Shown one piece after another: positions 53,611 to 63,521 of a DNA stretch of 64,000 nucleotides (within the stretch, counting starts at the first letter, position 1; every line of letters starts with the position of its first letter). Under the pieces are notes generated by a model, which was given only the letters and a program-made list of their open reading frames with translations, searched no databases and was not told the origin of the DNA. A program made the translations under genes and the position numbers. Origin of the DNA: Emiliania huxleyi CCMP1516 (taxonomy: Eukaryota; Haptophyta; Isochrysidales; Noelaerhabdaceae); contig NW_005199770.1 of the NCBI RefSeq assembly GCF_000372725.1, positions 1,051,715 to 1,115,714 on the forward strand. The letters run 5' to 3'.

Positions 53611-56600
53611 TTACGGGAAAACCAGCATGGTGCCGAACGCGCCGTAGAAGTTGTGCAGCTGGAAGCCGGGGCGGCCCAAAAAGTGGGTAAATCCAGCCGC
53701 CTCGACTTTCAGCATCGCCTACAACCAAACAAACCTAGCTGGGTGGGGATGAGGGATGTGCTGAAAGTGCAGGAGGATGTTTCACCTGCATAATCTTGCA
53801 GCCATGCTCCGAAGACAGCTTCGCTGGGCAGCGGAACAGCATGTACCTATTGCAAAAGGCATGCACTTCAAAGCCCGCAATCACGACATGTCCAGATACT
53901 CCGGTATATCTGCGCCACAACCAGTAGAGCCAGCCAATGAAATAGCTCCCCGAGTGGCGGTCGATCGCCGCGAAGTGCAGCCCGTAGGAGGAAGAGCGGT
54001 CAAAAGACCTCATCCTGAGCAACCGGCGGAGCACTTTTAACCTCACAGGGGCAACTTCATCCCACCGGCGAGGACACGCCTGATGCCAGCGCTCGCAAAC
54101 CACCGTGCGAGTGCGGCGAGGAAAGCAACGCTCTCCGTGCTGTCCGCGTTGGCGAGGTCCACCTAGATGTTGCCCGTAAAGCCCAAGCCGATGAGCCGAG
54201 ATGAGCCGAGATCGTGATGGGCCGAGATGAGCCGAGATGAGCCGAGATGATGAGCCGAGATGAGCCGAAAGTGAAGGGAGAGGAAGACGAGAGGGAAGGG
54301 GGGGCGAGAATTGAGACGAGAGGCGGGAGCGCGCACCTAAGGGACGTGACCTGTTCATGCGCAGGACGCACGCCAAAGACAAGGGAAGCGGGCAGCGGCG
54401 GCAAAGGCGATGCGCGCGCCGAGGTGATCAACCCGCCGTGGCGGTGGCTGTTGCGGTCGCCACCCGGCTGCACCTCGACGGGAATCTGCCCGTCGTTGAT
54501 GACCAGCGTGTCGGCGTTGTTGGCTTGGTCAGGCATGGCAACGACGAAGGCCTTGAGGGGCAGCAGCTCGAGGCGGCCGAGCTCGCGGAGCGCTGCCTCT
54601 TCGGTCTGCGCGTCCTGAGAGGCAAGGAAGGGCGCCGGGGGCGAAGTGGAGGCGGAGGGAGGAGCGCGCAAATGGGAGCTGCGCCGTTGAGCCTGCGATG
54701 TCGACTGCTGCGCGAGCTCGGCGAGCTCGTTGCACCGAGTCATAAAGAGGCGGTCGCACATCACGATGTCGGCGCTCTCAGTGCACTCGAAGGCCCCCGT
54801 CCATTCAAAGGCAAAGAAGCCGCGCTGCGCCTCCTCCGTGTGGAACTTGTTTAGCCCCTCGGCGAGCGCCTACCGAAAGTGCGAGGATCGCACGAAGATT
54901 CACGAAGGGCGACACTCTCGAAGGGCACAGGCGGAGGTGGGTCGGAGAGAAGGAGTCAGACCGAGGGGGAGAGCACTCCGTGCCTTGATCACGCACAAGC
55001 CACCGAGGTGGCGTTGCTTTCCGGCCAGATGAAGCAGCACCCCGTTGGCGTCATAGACGCTTGAACAGGCCCTCAGCGGCACGTTCGGGAAGTTGGTGGT
55101 GAGGCAGTACGGGAAGGGCTCCTTGCGGCCTGTGCCGTGTGAGGGGGCCGGGCGGTGGGAATGGGGGTGGGAGAGTCGCGCTGCAGTCGCGAAGAGTCGA
55201 GCCGAGGAAGTTGATGGTCTGGCGCACGCCGGGCGTCAGTTGCTGCGTGAGCGCGTCGAGCTCGTGCCGTGCCGCATTGACGTCGAGCGGCAGGGCGACG
55301 TTCGCGCATCGGAGGGGTACGAGGGGCGCATCGGAGGGGTACGGATCGACGTCCGCCCGGGGAAAGGACGTCAAATCCTTGGCGATGGCGGCGAAGGCGA
55401 TGCCGCCTTCGCCCTTGACTTTGCAGCCGCTGAGTACACGGGAAGAACATTCGCTGACTGTCAGAATGAGGAGGGGTGTGCAGTGTGCGGGTGAGCGGGC
55501 GGGCGAGAGAGGGGCGAGGGAGAGCGGGAGGCAGGGAGGCATGCAGGGAGTGAGGGAGAGGGAGGGGGTGCGCACAATACGGGAAGCACATTGAGCGTGG
55601 AGCCCGCGGCCGCACGGCCGCGCTGGTAAGGGCCATGCTCTACCGCGGATGTGGCGGCGCCACTCCAGCCGACCAACCTAGCCTGCCAGCCCACGCTGTC
55701 GCCGCCGGCCTCGGCATCGGCGGCCGTGTAGGGCTGCGGGAGAGAAGGAAGCAGGTGAGAAGGGGGCGAGGGGCAGGGCAGGAGGGAAACGTGGGGGGGA
55801 GGGTATGATCAGGGGGGAAGGGGTGAGAATGACTCGCCTGGTCGGGGTTTCGCCGTCCTCCATTGCGGTGGGTGGACTTGTTGGCGGACGCGAGCGAGTC
55901 AAAGTGCTCTCGGTACCATACGCACGACACACAGTCGAGCGTGTGCTGCTCCCCGTTCTCGGCGCGGACGGTGTAGAAGCGGTCGTCCGCGCCTAGAGGC
56001 GAAGCGCGCTGTGTGGGGTGCAGGCCCTGCGGTGAGGGGTGGGTCAGCAGATGAGCAGACCTACCGCCGCCACCACCTGCGCGCGCACGGCCTCCGTGCG
56101 AGCGTCGCCCCGACGGGTTGGCGCGACCGCGCGCTCAAAGGTCACCCTTGCTCCAACAGCGAGGATTGGCGGCGGGAACAATGGCAGCGCGGCGCCGTCG
56201 TAGTTTGACCGCCACCACGTCCGGCAGAGAAGCTGCAGGCTCGGGGTGCGCTGCACCGTCACACCACCGACGCCCTCGGGTACAAGCCGCATCAGGAAGA
56301 GGTGCGGGTCCACCCATCCCCTGCAAGCGTCAATAAGCTGCTGCGCGTCCGGCAAAAACGGGGCCTCCAGGCCCCGCCCCACCCCGGTGACGTACTCAAC
56401 CTTGATGCTCGGTCGGGTGCACGCGAGCTTCTCGGCCGCCATGTACAAGTTGATATCGATATCATCGATGGTGCCGCCTCCGCGCGCCGGCTGCGGGAAG
56501 CCTGCCGATGACAATCCACTCCTAACCTGCTGGCGATACTCTGTTAGATTCATTCCGCCATCGCTCAGCTTGGCAGTCTCCAGGTCAGAGTGACGAACGA

Positions 56601-57600
56601 AAAAGAAAGAGACGGACATCGTCCGCCTTGGGGAGGGTTGCAGGTGGGGACCCTGTCCTCGTCCCATCCCTCGTTTGGCGTCTCTGTTTTCTTTCTTTTT
56701 TTTTGGGAGGGTTGCCCGCCAAAAAAAGTCAATTCTTGACTTGGGCCCTCGGGGAGGGCGGCCTTCTCTCGAGGTCTCGAGATACACAAAACGGCCAATG
56801 GAGAGGGCACGACGTGACAAAAGCACGCCCCGATCCGAGGCATCTGCAGGGCAGAGAGGCGAGGAGGCTCGCGCATTCGAGCGGGCGCAGGGGCGGAGGC
56901 CGAGGGACGCGTGGGCGGACAGCGCACGGTTGATCAGGTCGGCCGACAGCTCCTGCGCCTCCGGGTGCAGGTCGGTGGACATGACGATGTCGACCTGTGT
57001 CGACGGGGGAGGCGTGAGGTGAGAGCAGCGAGCGCCGACGTGGCGGTCCAGAGCGGCGTGCGAGGTGCGCGCCAGCGAGTGCAGATGCTCTACACACGCC
57101 TCGGCCAGAGGGACGGGCAGCGAGTCCGATGCGCTGAGGAGGACGTCGAGCGTGCTGTAGAGGAGGCCATCGTCCGGATCGAGCGCCTTGGCGCTCTCCG
57201 AGGGCGCCCACAGCGTCACGTTGTCGGAGAGGTAGGTGAAGAGGTTGTCGAAGACCTGCACGGGGCGAGGGCCGAGGCGAGGAGATGCAGAGCCTAGACC
57301 GCGGTGGGGAAATCGGCGCGCGCGCGCCTTGTCGGAGAGCAGCGTCTGTGCCTGATCCGCCTCGGCGGCGCGCTTGGCCACCTCCGTCAGCAGCCGCTCG
57401 AACGCGACAACGTCCTTCTTCTTTGCGATACCCGCCTCGGGCTGAGCGGCGAGGAGGTTGGCGAGGGCGTTTTTGGCCTGCGGTCGAGCGAGTGGGAGAG
57501 GCGGCGAGTGGGCGAAGCTACGGCAAGGCATCTCTCTACCGGCAGGGCACGGCAAGGCAGGCTTCTTTACGAGCGACTTCAGGACAGCGTTCACCGGCAT
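53611..57600 (-). CDS. Large unknown multi-exon protein
   Basis: Exons I can fix by phase (minus strand): 57571-57600, 57328-57477, 57040-57255, starts at 56994; end of exon at 56061; 55838-55992; start 55733; end 55203; start 55129; start 54869; 54080-54162, 53786-54014, 53611-53718. The ATG at 57600 begins MPVNAVLKSL. N-terminal third helical (FERLLTEVAKRAAEADQAQT, DGLLYSTLDVLLSASDSL, AQELSADLINRAL). The middle is mixed alpha/beta (MNLTEYRQQVRSGLSSAGF, FLPDAQQLIDACRGWVDPHL, TLDCVSCVWYREHFDS). A later part has KFHTEEAQRGFFAFEWTGAF and SADIVMCDRLFMTRCNELAE. The C-terminus is HSGSYFIGWLYWLWRRYTG...FTHFLGRPGFQLHNFYGAF. I do not recognise the family. Several joins (about 56990-56620, 55640-55465, 54430) are unresolved, and a 5' extension into 57601-58400 is possible. 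Confidence 0.5.
54186..54265 (-). repeat. 10-bp tandem repeat in an intron of the 53611-57600 gene
   Basis: Plus-strand units GATGAGCCGA/GCCGAGATGA repeat about seven times; in the sense of the minus-strand gene this reads TCATCTCGGC. It shares the CTCGGC core with the RimO and VPS4 intron repeats. Confidence 0.85.
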
Positions 57601-58401
57601 GATCAGACGCTCGCAAGCCCCCGGAATAAAACTCGCTTCGGCTTGCCTTCCTTCTGCCGCTCTGTCTTTTCTACTGCCCCCGGTCTGTCTCTTCTACTGC
57701 CCCCGGTCTGTCTCTTCTACTGCCCCCGGTCTGTCTCTTGCTACTAGCAGCTCTCTCCACCGACCCACCGACCCACCGTGCTCTGAACGCGATACGCAAG
57801 AAGAGGGTGCGGGTGGCTCTCTCTCGATTCGACATTCGTGTCTCACACCTCTCTCTGACCAGCTCTCTCAATATGTGCCCTCTCATACGTCGTGGCTTTG
57901 TCAAAAGTCGAGGCTGGCCCATTAGACAAAAACAAACAAAACGGAAAGAATGGTGATGGTTGGCGCCTTCACCTGCAGGATCTCTCAGCCTCGCACGGGC
58001 GAGCATGGCGGAGAGCGCTCGCCACCGGCCGACGTCGCTGTCACCGCCTCGAGCGCCCCCTGCGGGTCCCGCGGGGGGAAGGCCTTGTCGTATAGCAGTG
58101 CGACCACCCGTTCCTGCGACGGGGTGCGGAGAGGGCGGCTCATGCTTCCTTCCCTAACTCATCCAGCCGGGACATATCTATCGTCGCACCTGCGACAGCA
58201 GCAGCTCGAGGACCCGTTCGCGGTCGCCAGGCGAGAAGGAAGCGACCGCCACCTCGCGGCCGGAACCCGGCCTGCGATGCCAGCCCAGAGGCATCACTAC
58301 GTCCCTCGAGGGTACATGACGAATACCGTGGCAGACAGCGTGAGTACGAAACATGGTCTCGAGGGTACAAGGTACAACGATACAGTGTCGTCTCTCAGCA
58401 T
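57601..58401. other. Interval with possible short minus-strand exons
   Basis: Two minus-strand stretches read plausibly as coding: about 58193-58297 (VAVASFSPGDRERVLELLLS, followed by CAG|GTGCG) and about 57990-58110 (after GTCGCAG: ERVVALLYDKAFPPRDPQGA). They could join the gene at 58402-58860 to the one at 53611-57600, but I could not close the phases. 57650-57740 contains three copies of CTGCCCCCGGTCTGTCT. Confidence 0.35.
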
Positions 58402-58860
58402 CTAGGTCTCCTGCCTGCCCGCGCCGCCCGCACGCTCGCCCGACCGGTGCGCCGAGATCTCGCGTCGCACGTCCTCTGCGCAGGCGCGAAGCAAACCCTC
58501 GAGCTCGTGGACGAAGAGATCAGGGCGGAGAAGAAGGGAGCATGGCCGCAGAGCATAGCCCTGCGCGCGCCCGCCGGCGAGAGCAACGAGCAGAACGACG
58601 ACCCCGAGAATCCCGGCCGTCAATCCGACCGGAGTGTCGTACGATCCCTCGTAGCCGACGAGTGAATCCCAAACACCGCGATAGTCGAAGTAGAACGGCA
58701 GCACATCGATGACGGCCAGCGAAGCAACGGACAGCAGGATGAGAACCCGAAGCGGACGCTCAGAAGGCGCTCGCGGGAACACTCCAGACGTGCACGCGTT
58801 GCCAGGAAGCAGGTGCAGCGTTCTCGACGACGAACCGTCCTCCGCCGCTGGATTACACAT
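58402..58860 (-). CDS. Two-T-M-segment membrane protein or N-terminal exon, unknown
   Basis: From the ATG at 58860, 152 residues: a hydrophilic start (MCNPAAEDGSSSRTL), TM1 (VLILLSVASLAVIDVLPFYF), a short loop (DYRGVWDSLVGYEGSYD), TM2 (GLTAGILGVVVLLVALAGG) and a helical, charged tail (FVHELEGLLRACAEDVRREI). The stop lies just past GCAG|GAGAC, so the tail could continue in another exon. Family not recognised. Confidence 0.5.
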   Translation of the reverse strand: MCNPAAEDGSSSRTLHLLPGNACTSGVFPRAPSERPLRVLILLSVASLAVIDVLPFYFDYRGVWDSLVGYEGSYDTPVGLTAGILGVVVLLVALAGGRAQGYALRPCSLLLRPDLFVHELEGLLRACAEDVRREISAHRSGERAGGAGRQET

Positions 58861-59559
58861 GATGTGTGTGGTGCTGTTGGTGGGCTCACGACTTGTTGGC
58901 AGCTGCACCGTGGTTGCCGATCAGCAGCAGCAGCTGGTGCATTAGCCCTGTCGCCACCGGAGGGTGCACCCGCAAAAGAAAAACTTCCTGCGCGCGCACT
59001 GGTACACCACGGGCGCCGCCTAAGCGACTCCTGCGAGGACGGCGAGGCACTTAGCTCCGTGCACTCGACCGCTCTCGCCGCAGGCAAGCTCATGTGATTT
59101 TGGATTGGAAGGACGATTAGGGGGGCACAGGGGAACGGGAGCGGGGAGCGCCTCGTGGCACGGAGAGGGGCTGGGACCCAGGTCCCAAGGCCCCAAGGGA
59201 GTCCTCTCTCGCATGTTCCGAGCCGGTTTTTACGACGGACCGTGCCGGATGTTGAGGTGGTCCGAGCGGTCCGCGCAAATGGTGCCGTGCAAGCCCCACC
59301 CGGCTGGCGGGTGGACCTAGGGGCGTGCCGTCCTGCTTGCTCTAGGTGAAACGTCTAAAGGACGAAGATGCACGGAGGTGCGACCAACTCAGCGACGACG
59401 GGCGGAGAAGTCGGGCACTATCTGTGCGATGGGCCGTTATCGTTATTTACCTATCTACCAACGTTTCCCTTTTTTCTTTTCGCACAACAACTTGCGGGAC
59501 GGTCGTCCACGCGATACGATCGTCCGCAAACGGAAATCGCTCCTCGCTCAACTCACAAC
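58861..59559. other. Divergent upstream region
   Basis: Lies between the genes at 58402-58860 (-) and 59560 (+). It holds no frame I can support. Confidence 0.45.
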
Positions 59560-60076
59560 ATGGCCTTCATGGAGTGCACCGACGAGATGTATGCTCACTA
59601 TGGCGATCTCGTTGACGCAAAGGAGAAGGAGTTTGCGGAATTCCCGAAGGACTTGAAGATCAAGATGCAAACCAGCGTCACTCGAGAGGAGGTTGCGCGG
59701 CAACGTGCGGCGCTTGCCTGCTGACGCCATGTCCTGCAACCGCACTGTGCTTTCGAATAGGCGCTCAAGCGGCACGATGAGCACTGGGCGAACGCCGATC
59801 AAGACAAGGACGGCCTCCTCAACGAGGAGGAGTTTCTCGTCTTCAACCGATTGGAGTATGCGCAATGCGGATGTGAAGGCAAAATCGGGCTGGACCCCTC
59901 CGACATTCAACGAGGAGCTCTACCGGAGAGTCTGGAAAGCGCTCAAAGAGGGTGAGGAGCGCTTCATGGCCAACAAGCTTGAGGGTGGTGGCATCTCAAG
60001 AGACCTGAGCAATTGCCCGCTCCGATCCATCGCGATGTCCAGCAAGGGCGCCGGTCCATCAGAGAGAGATTTTTAG
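59560..60076 (+). CDS. EF-hand calcium-binding protein with a frameshift
   Basis: Exon 1 59560-59706 (MAFMECTDEMYAHYGDLVDA), GC-AG intron 59707-59760, exon 2 from 59761 (ALKRHDEHWANADQDKDG). A canonical EF-hand loop DQDKDGLLNEEE is present, with Asp at 1, 3 and 5, Gly at 6 and Glu at 12, followed by F. After FLVFNRLE the frame runs on to an early stop at 59953-59955, while a frame one base away (from about 59857, GAG-T-ATG) continues in coding-like sequence: MRNADVKAKSGWTPPTF, NEELYRRVWKALKEGEERF, to a stop at 60076. A single inserted T would explain it. Either a recent pseudogene or a base error. Only one obvious EF-hand survives. Confidence 0.6.
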
Positions 60077-60324
60077 AAGCCTTCTTCCATCAGTGACACA
60101 GGCATCAGGGCAATCGTCCAGTCTCGCCCGAATCTATCTAGTGGAATTGACTTCCTTCTCGCACACACCCTTCTTTTGATTGCTTTCCGGGCCAAATCGA
60201 AGCCGCCCGGTCCAGTCACAGTGACTATCGGGTCGAGAACCTCGAGATACTCCTGTCACGCGCTCCCTTGGGTCAGGCCTTGGGCACGCCGCCACGACGC
60301 GCTCGTCCGAGTTTCGCTCCGAGC
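60077..60324. other. Short intergenic/5' leader
   Basis: Between the EF-hand gene and the FYVE-like gene, both on the plus strand. Nothing recognised. Confidence 0.45.
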
Positions 60325-61161
60325 ATGCTGCGCTGGCTGTCAGACCCTGTCGCCCGACAACTCGAGGCCATAGAGCTCGACCTCAAGCGTGCCCAGGCCG
60401 AGCGCCTGGAGTCGAGCGCCGCCATCGCCGCACTCACCGCGACGGCTGACGGGCTGGCCAGCCGGCTTGACACCCTCGAGCGGCCTGCGCGGCGGCACCG
60501 CGCCCGCTGCTGCGAGTTCGACGGGTGCGGCAAGGGCTTTGCATTCGGCGGCCGTCACCACTGCCGCAAGTGTGGCGGCAGCGTGTGCTCGGCACACTTT
60601 GCGCGGCCGGTCTGCCACAAGTGCCTCGCCGACCAGGCGAGGGCGCCGGTGGTCGGCCAGCGCGCGACCGTGGTGCAGGGCCACGCCGACTCACCGCCGG
60701 TCGAGGTGGACCGCGAGGCCGTCGCAGGCACGTGGAAGTGTGTCTCCGTGGAGGGCGACATGGGCGCTGTGCTCAAGGAGCACGGCTACAACATGGTGCT
60801 GCGAGGAGCCGCCCGCGCCGTAGGGTTTGGCGCTGGGGGCGCCTTCCCGCAGGTCGAGGTGCTGACGATGCCCGGCGCAGACGAGGTGCTGTGCAAGCAG
60901 AAGGACCCGGTCGGGAGCCGGATGCTTAAAATTGTGACGGACGGCGAGTGGCGCGAGAACCCGATGCCGTTCGGAGGGCCGAAGCTGACGTCAGGCGTCT
61001 GGCTTCCGGGGCCGCGAGGCCCGTTCGACACCTTTGTTGTCACGGTCCAGGGCTCCAAGCCGATGGTCTCGTCGCGCGTGCTCCTGCCCGACAACGACAC
61101 CGTCCTCGAGACGGTCGAGTGCGCCGGCAAATCGGCGCAACGCAGGTGGAAGAGGCAGTAG
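60325..61161 (+). CDS. FYVE-like zinc-finger protein with a C-terminal beta-rich domain
   Basis: 278 residues, single exon, first in-frame ATG at 60325 (MLRWLSDPVARQLEAIELDL). Residues 10-55 form a short coiled coil (LKRAQAERLESSAAIAAL). Residues ~60-100 are a FYVE-type finger with paired cysteines and the lipid-binding motif: CCEFDGCGKGF, GRHHCRKCGGSVC, CHKCLADQ. The remainder (~128-278) is beta-rich: AGTWKCVSVEGDMGAVL, then LKIVTDGEWRENPMPFGGPK, TFVVTVQGSKPMVSSRVLLP. It begins and ends like a fatty-acid-binding/lipocalin barrel (GTWK at the start), which is only a resemblance. A FYVE domain would direct it to PI3P-containing endosomes. Confidence 0.75.
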   Translation: MLRWLSDPVARQLEAIELDLKRAQAERLESSAAIAALTATADGLASRLDTLERPARRHRARCCEFDGCGKGFAFGGRHHCRKCGGSVCSAHFARPVCHKCLADQARAPVVGQRATVVQGHADSPPVEVDREAVAGTWKCVSVEGDMGAVLKEHGYNMVLRGAARAVGFGAGGAFPQVEVLTMPGADEVLCKQKDPVGSRMLKIVTDGEWRENPMPFGGPKLTSGVWLPGPRGPFDTFVVTVQGSKPMVSSRVLLPDNDTVLETVECAGKSAQRRWKRQ

Positions 61162-61200
61162 ACCAAATCATGGTGGAGAGCGCGGCGCGCTGGCCGACAC

Positions 61201-61372
61201 GCCGAAGTGTCCCTCTCTCAAGTCAGTGTGTCGCTCATGACGGGAAGGGGGGGTACTGGGGGTAGCCTGCCGAAGTGTCCCTCTCTCAAGTCAGTGTGTC
61301 GCTCACAGTGTCCCTCTCTCAAGTCAGTGTGTCCGGCTCACATGAATATCGCGGGGAAGGGTGGGTACTAGG
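61201..61372. repeat. Local tandem repeat (37-bp unit, three copies)
   Basis: GAAGTGTCCCTCTCTCAAGT plus CAGTGTGTCGCTCA occurs at 61201-61237 and 61269-61305, and a shortened third copy at 61307-61334. The intervening GGGAAGGGGGGGTACT also recurs (61241 and ~61354). It lies just downstream of the FYVE-like gene; 61373-61770 shows nothing further. Confidence 0.9.
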
Positions 61373-61770
61373 TACGCTTGGAGTCGCCAAGGCAAGTACC
61401 CAGCTACGCAACAACTGTAACGGGGCCATCTCGGCTGCGTGGGTGGCATTGGCTCTGGCGGCTCCCCGGGGAGCGAGACCTGTCCCTCTCGCCGCCCGTT
61501 TGTCCACTGCATGCACCTCGCTCCTCGGAGCGGCTAGTCGCGACACACACCGGTGCGTAGGAGTGTGTAGCGCTGCCGCCTGCCCCCGCGCGCTGCCTCC
61601 CGCCGGAGTGACGTGTCTTAGGCTCTTATAGCGCTTGTGTGTAAACAAAAAAAGACGTATTCTACGCGTTATGTGCCCCGCTGCGCAGTCCGTTGCGAAT
61701 AAACCACGACTCGCTAGCCCGAGACACGGAGAGACACGAGCCAGAGGCGCGCTCGATCGCATCCAGGGCG

Positions 61771-62802
61771 TCACACCCGGGCGACGGCGAGGGCGTGCGC
61801 GCTGGAGACCCGCGTCCGCCGCGGCTGCTTGGGCGCCGCGTCGACGCGGTCCGCCCAGCCCGCCTGCTCGTCGCCCTGGTCGTCGTCGGGCGGGAAGCCC
61901 GCGAGGCCGTCGCCCGCGCAGCGCCGGGGGCCGTCCTCGGGGTGGCCGCAGTGGCAGGGGCCCGAGTCGCACTCGGGGTGGTCGCAGCAGTGGTTGCCCT
62001 CGGAGAGGCGCGCGAGCGTCACCATGGAGCGGACGCTCGAGGACCGCCGCAACGCCGGTGCCTTCTGCCTCGACAGGACGCCGTGGCACTCGCAGCAGAG
62101 GACCGAGGATAGCCATCGCTGCCGGGCCCAGGCGTGGAGGTTTTGGCGCACGCACAGCACCCACGCGTCGCGGTGCTCCTCGCTCATACACTGGAACGTC
62201 AGGTCGTTGCCGTCGCGCAGGCGGATGATCCAGCCGAACCGCGCCGAGGGACCGGCCGCCGGCATCGCGACGCCGCGGCAGACGCGCGCCGGTTGCCGCT
62301 GCGCCTTAAGCCGCTGCACCTTGACGACGTCGGCAAAGTCGATACTGTGGACGTGCGTCCCGTCCTCGTGCTGGTAGGCCAGGCTCTTCGAGTGAAGAAC
62401 GAGCGCGCGAGGCTGGAAGGTCCCTTTGTTTGCTCCGAGGAAGCCGCCCCTCCGGCAGAGCTTCTTCTGGTGGGAGGAGGCGTGGAGGACGCGCCAGTAC
62501 TTGTGGCGCTCCTCCGGCTCAACCGGGGCGTTCCTGAGCACCGAGAATCGCCGCAGCCGCACCATGAACCGGCAGATCGTCAGGAAGCTCCAGCAGCGCC
62601 TCTCACGCTTGTCGGGGGCGGCGGCGGCGCTGCCGCGGCGGCTCTTGCCGCTTCGCGCGGACCCGCGGTTGGACGAGAGGCGAGCCGAACGCTCCGGCGC
62701 GAAGAACGAGACCCCCTTCTTGACCGACGGCCTCTGAGCCTGCGCCGCCGTGTCGAGCGCCGCGGCTTGAGAGGTGCGTGGGTGCGAGCTGGTGGCCGAC
62801 AT
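61771..62802 (-). CDS. PH-domain protein
   Basis: 343 residues, single exon, from the ATG at 62802 (MSATSSHPRTSQAAAL); the frame is open further upstream without another ATG nearby. The N-terminus (1-95) is basic and Ser/Arg-rich. The centre is a pleckstrin-homology domain: a first strand (GFLGANKGTFQPRALVLH), LAYQHEDGTHVHSIDFADV, FGWIIRLRDGNDLTFQCMS, and the final helix with the invariant Trp (EEHRDAWVLCVRQNL). The C-terminus has a Cys/His-rich patch (HCCDHPECDSGPCHCGH) that might bind metal, then a disordered acidic tail. PH domains bind phosphoinositides or protein partners; the actual ligand is unknown. Confidence 0.8.
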   Translation of the reverse strand: MSATSSHPRTSQAAALDTAAQAQRPSVKKGVSFFAPERSARLSSNRGSARSGKSRRGSAAAAPDKRERRCWSFLTICRFMVRLRRFSVLRNAPVEPEERHKYWRVLHASSHQKKLCRRGGFLGANKGTFQPRALVLHSKSLAYQHEDGTHVHSIDFADVVKVQRLKAQRQPARVCRGVAMPAAGPSARFGWIIRLRDGNDLTFQCMSEEHRDAWVLCVRQNLHAWARQRWLSSVLCCECHGVLSRQKAPALRRSSSVRSMVTLARLSEGNHCCDHPECDSGPCHCGHPEDGPRRCAGDGLAGFPPDDDQGDEQAGWADRVDAAPKQPRRTRVSSAHALAVARV

Positions 62803-63521
62803 TGTGGAGCGCGAAAGCGCGGGAGGAGCAAGGAGTTGAGGTTGTGGCCTGCGTGGAGCCAAGGTTTGGAGTTGGGAGAGGGAGCGTCGCGCGGGTCCGA
62901 CCTGCGGCGTGGCGCAGCGAACCGGTAGGCTTCCGAGCCGAGGTTGTTGCCCTTGCGACGATTGGGTGCACGTGGCGGAAGGACGCACGGAGTCCTCAAG
63001 TTTGGACGGACCCCTTTTGCCGTGTTTGATCCCCAAGGCTTGAGCGTGGGAGAAACGAACTAGGCGATCGGACGGGGCCGTCCCTCAACGATTGTCCGCG
63101 ACCCTGCCGCGACCTGTCTGTGGGCGAAGACCCCGCGACCCGCGCCAGAAGTGGCACAACCGTCCGGGCGTCGTTGTCACAACCGTCCGGGGCCTCAGCC
63201 TGCTCGTGGTCGTTGTCACTCTCGAGGTGAATCTCAAAGCAACAGCCGCTGTGAACTCCGTTCGAGTTCAGATTCGGTCCGTTGCGGTCTCCATTTTAGA
63301 ATGACGTCGAGCACTCGCCCTGAGAAAAAGAATGCAAACGCCCGCTTCTATCGAAGGTCTCCAAAAAGTCTCAGATGACATCTCACGAGCTTACGATCTC
63401 GGACTTTGCCATCAATGCGATGGAATAGTGGTTCTTCGTGTCACCGAGGTTCGAGGGGCGTCCCAAGTTTGCGTGCAACGTTGGGACTTGCTTTCAGCTT
63501 GGGCGTCTTCCTCTGCAGCTT
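62803..63521. other. Upstream/intergenic region
   Basis: Leader region of the PH-domain gene (minus strand) and beyond. No further gene recognised. Confidence 0.45.
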
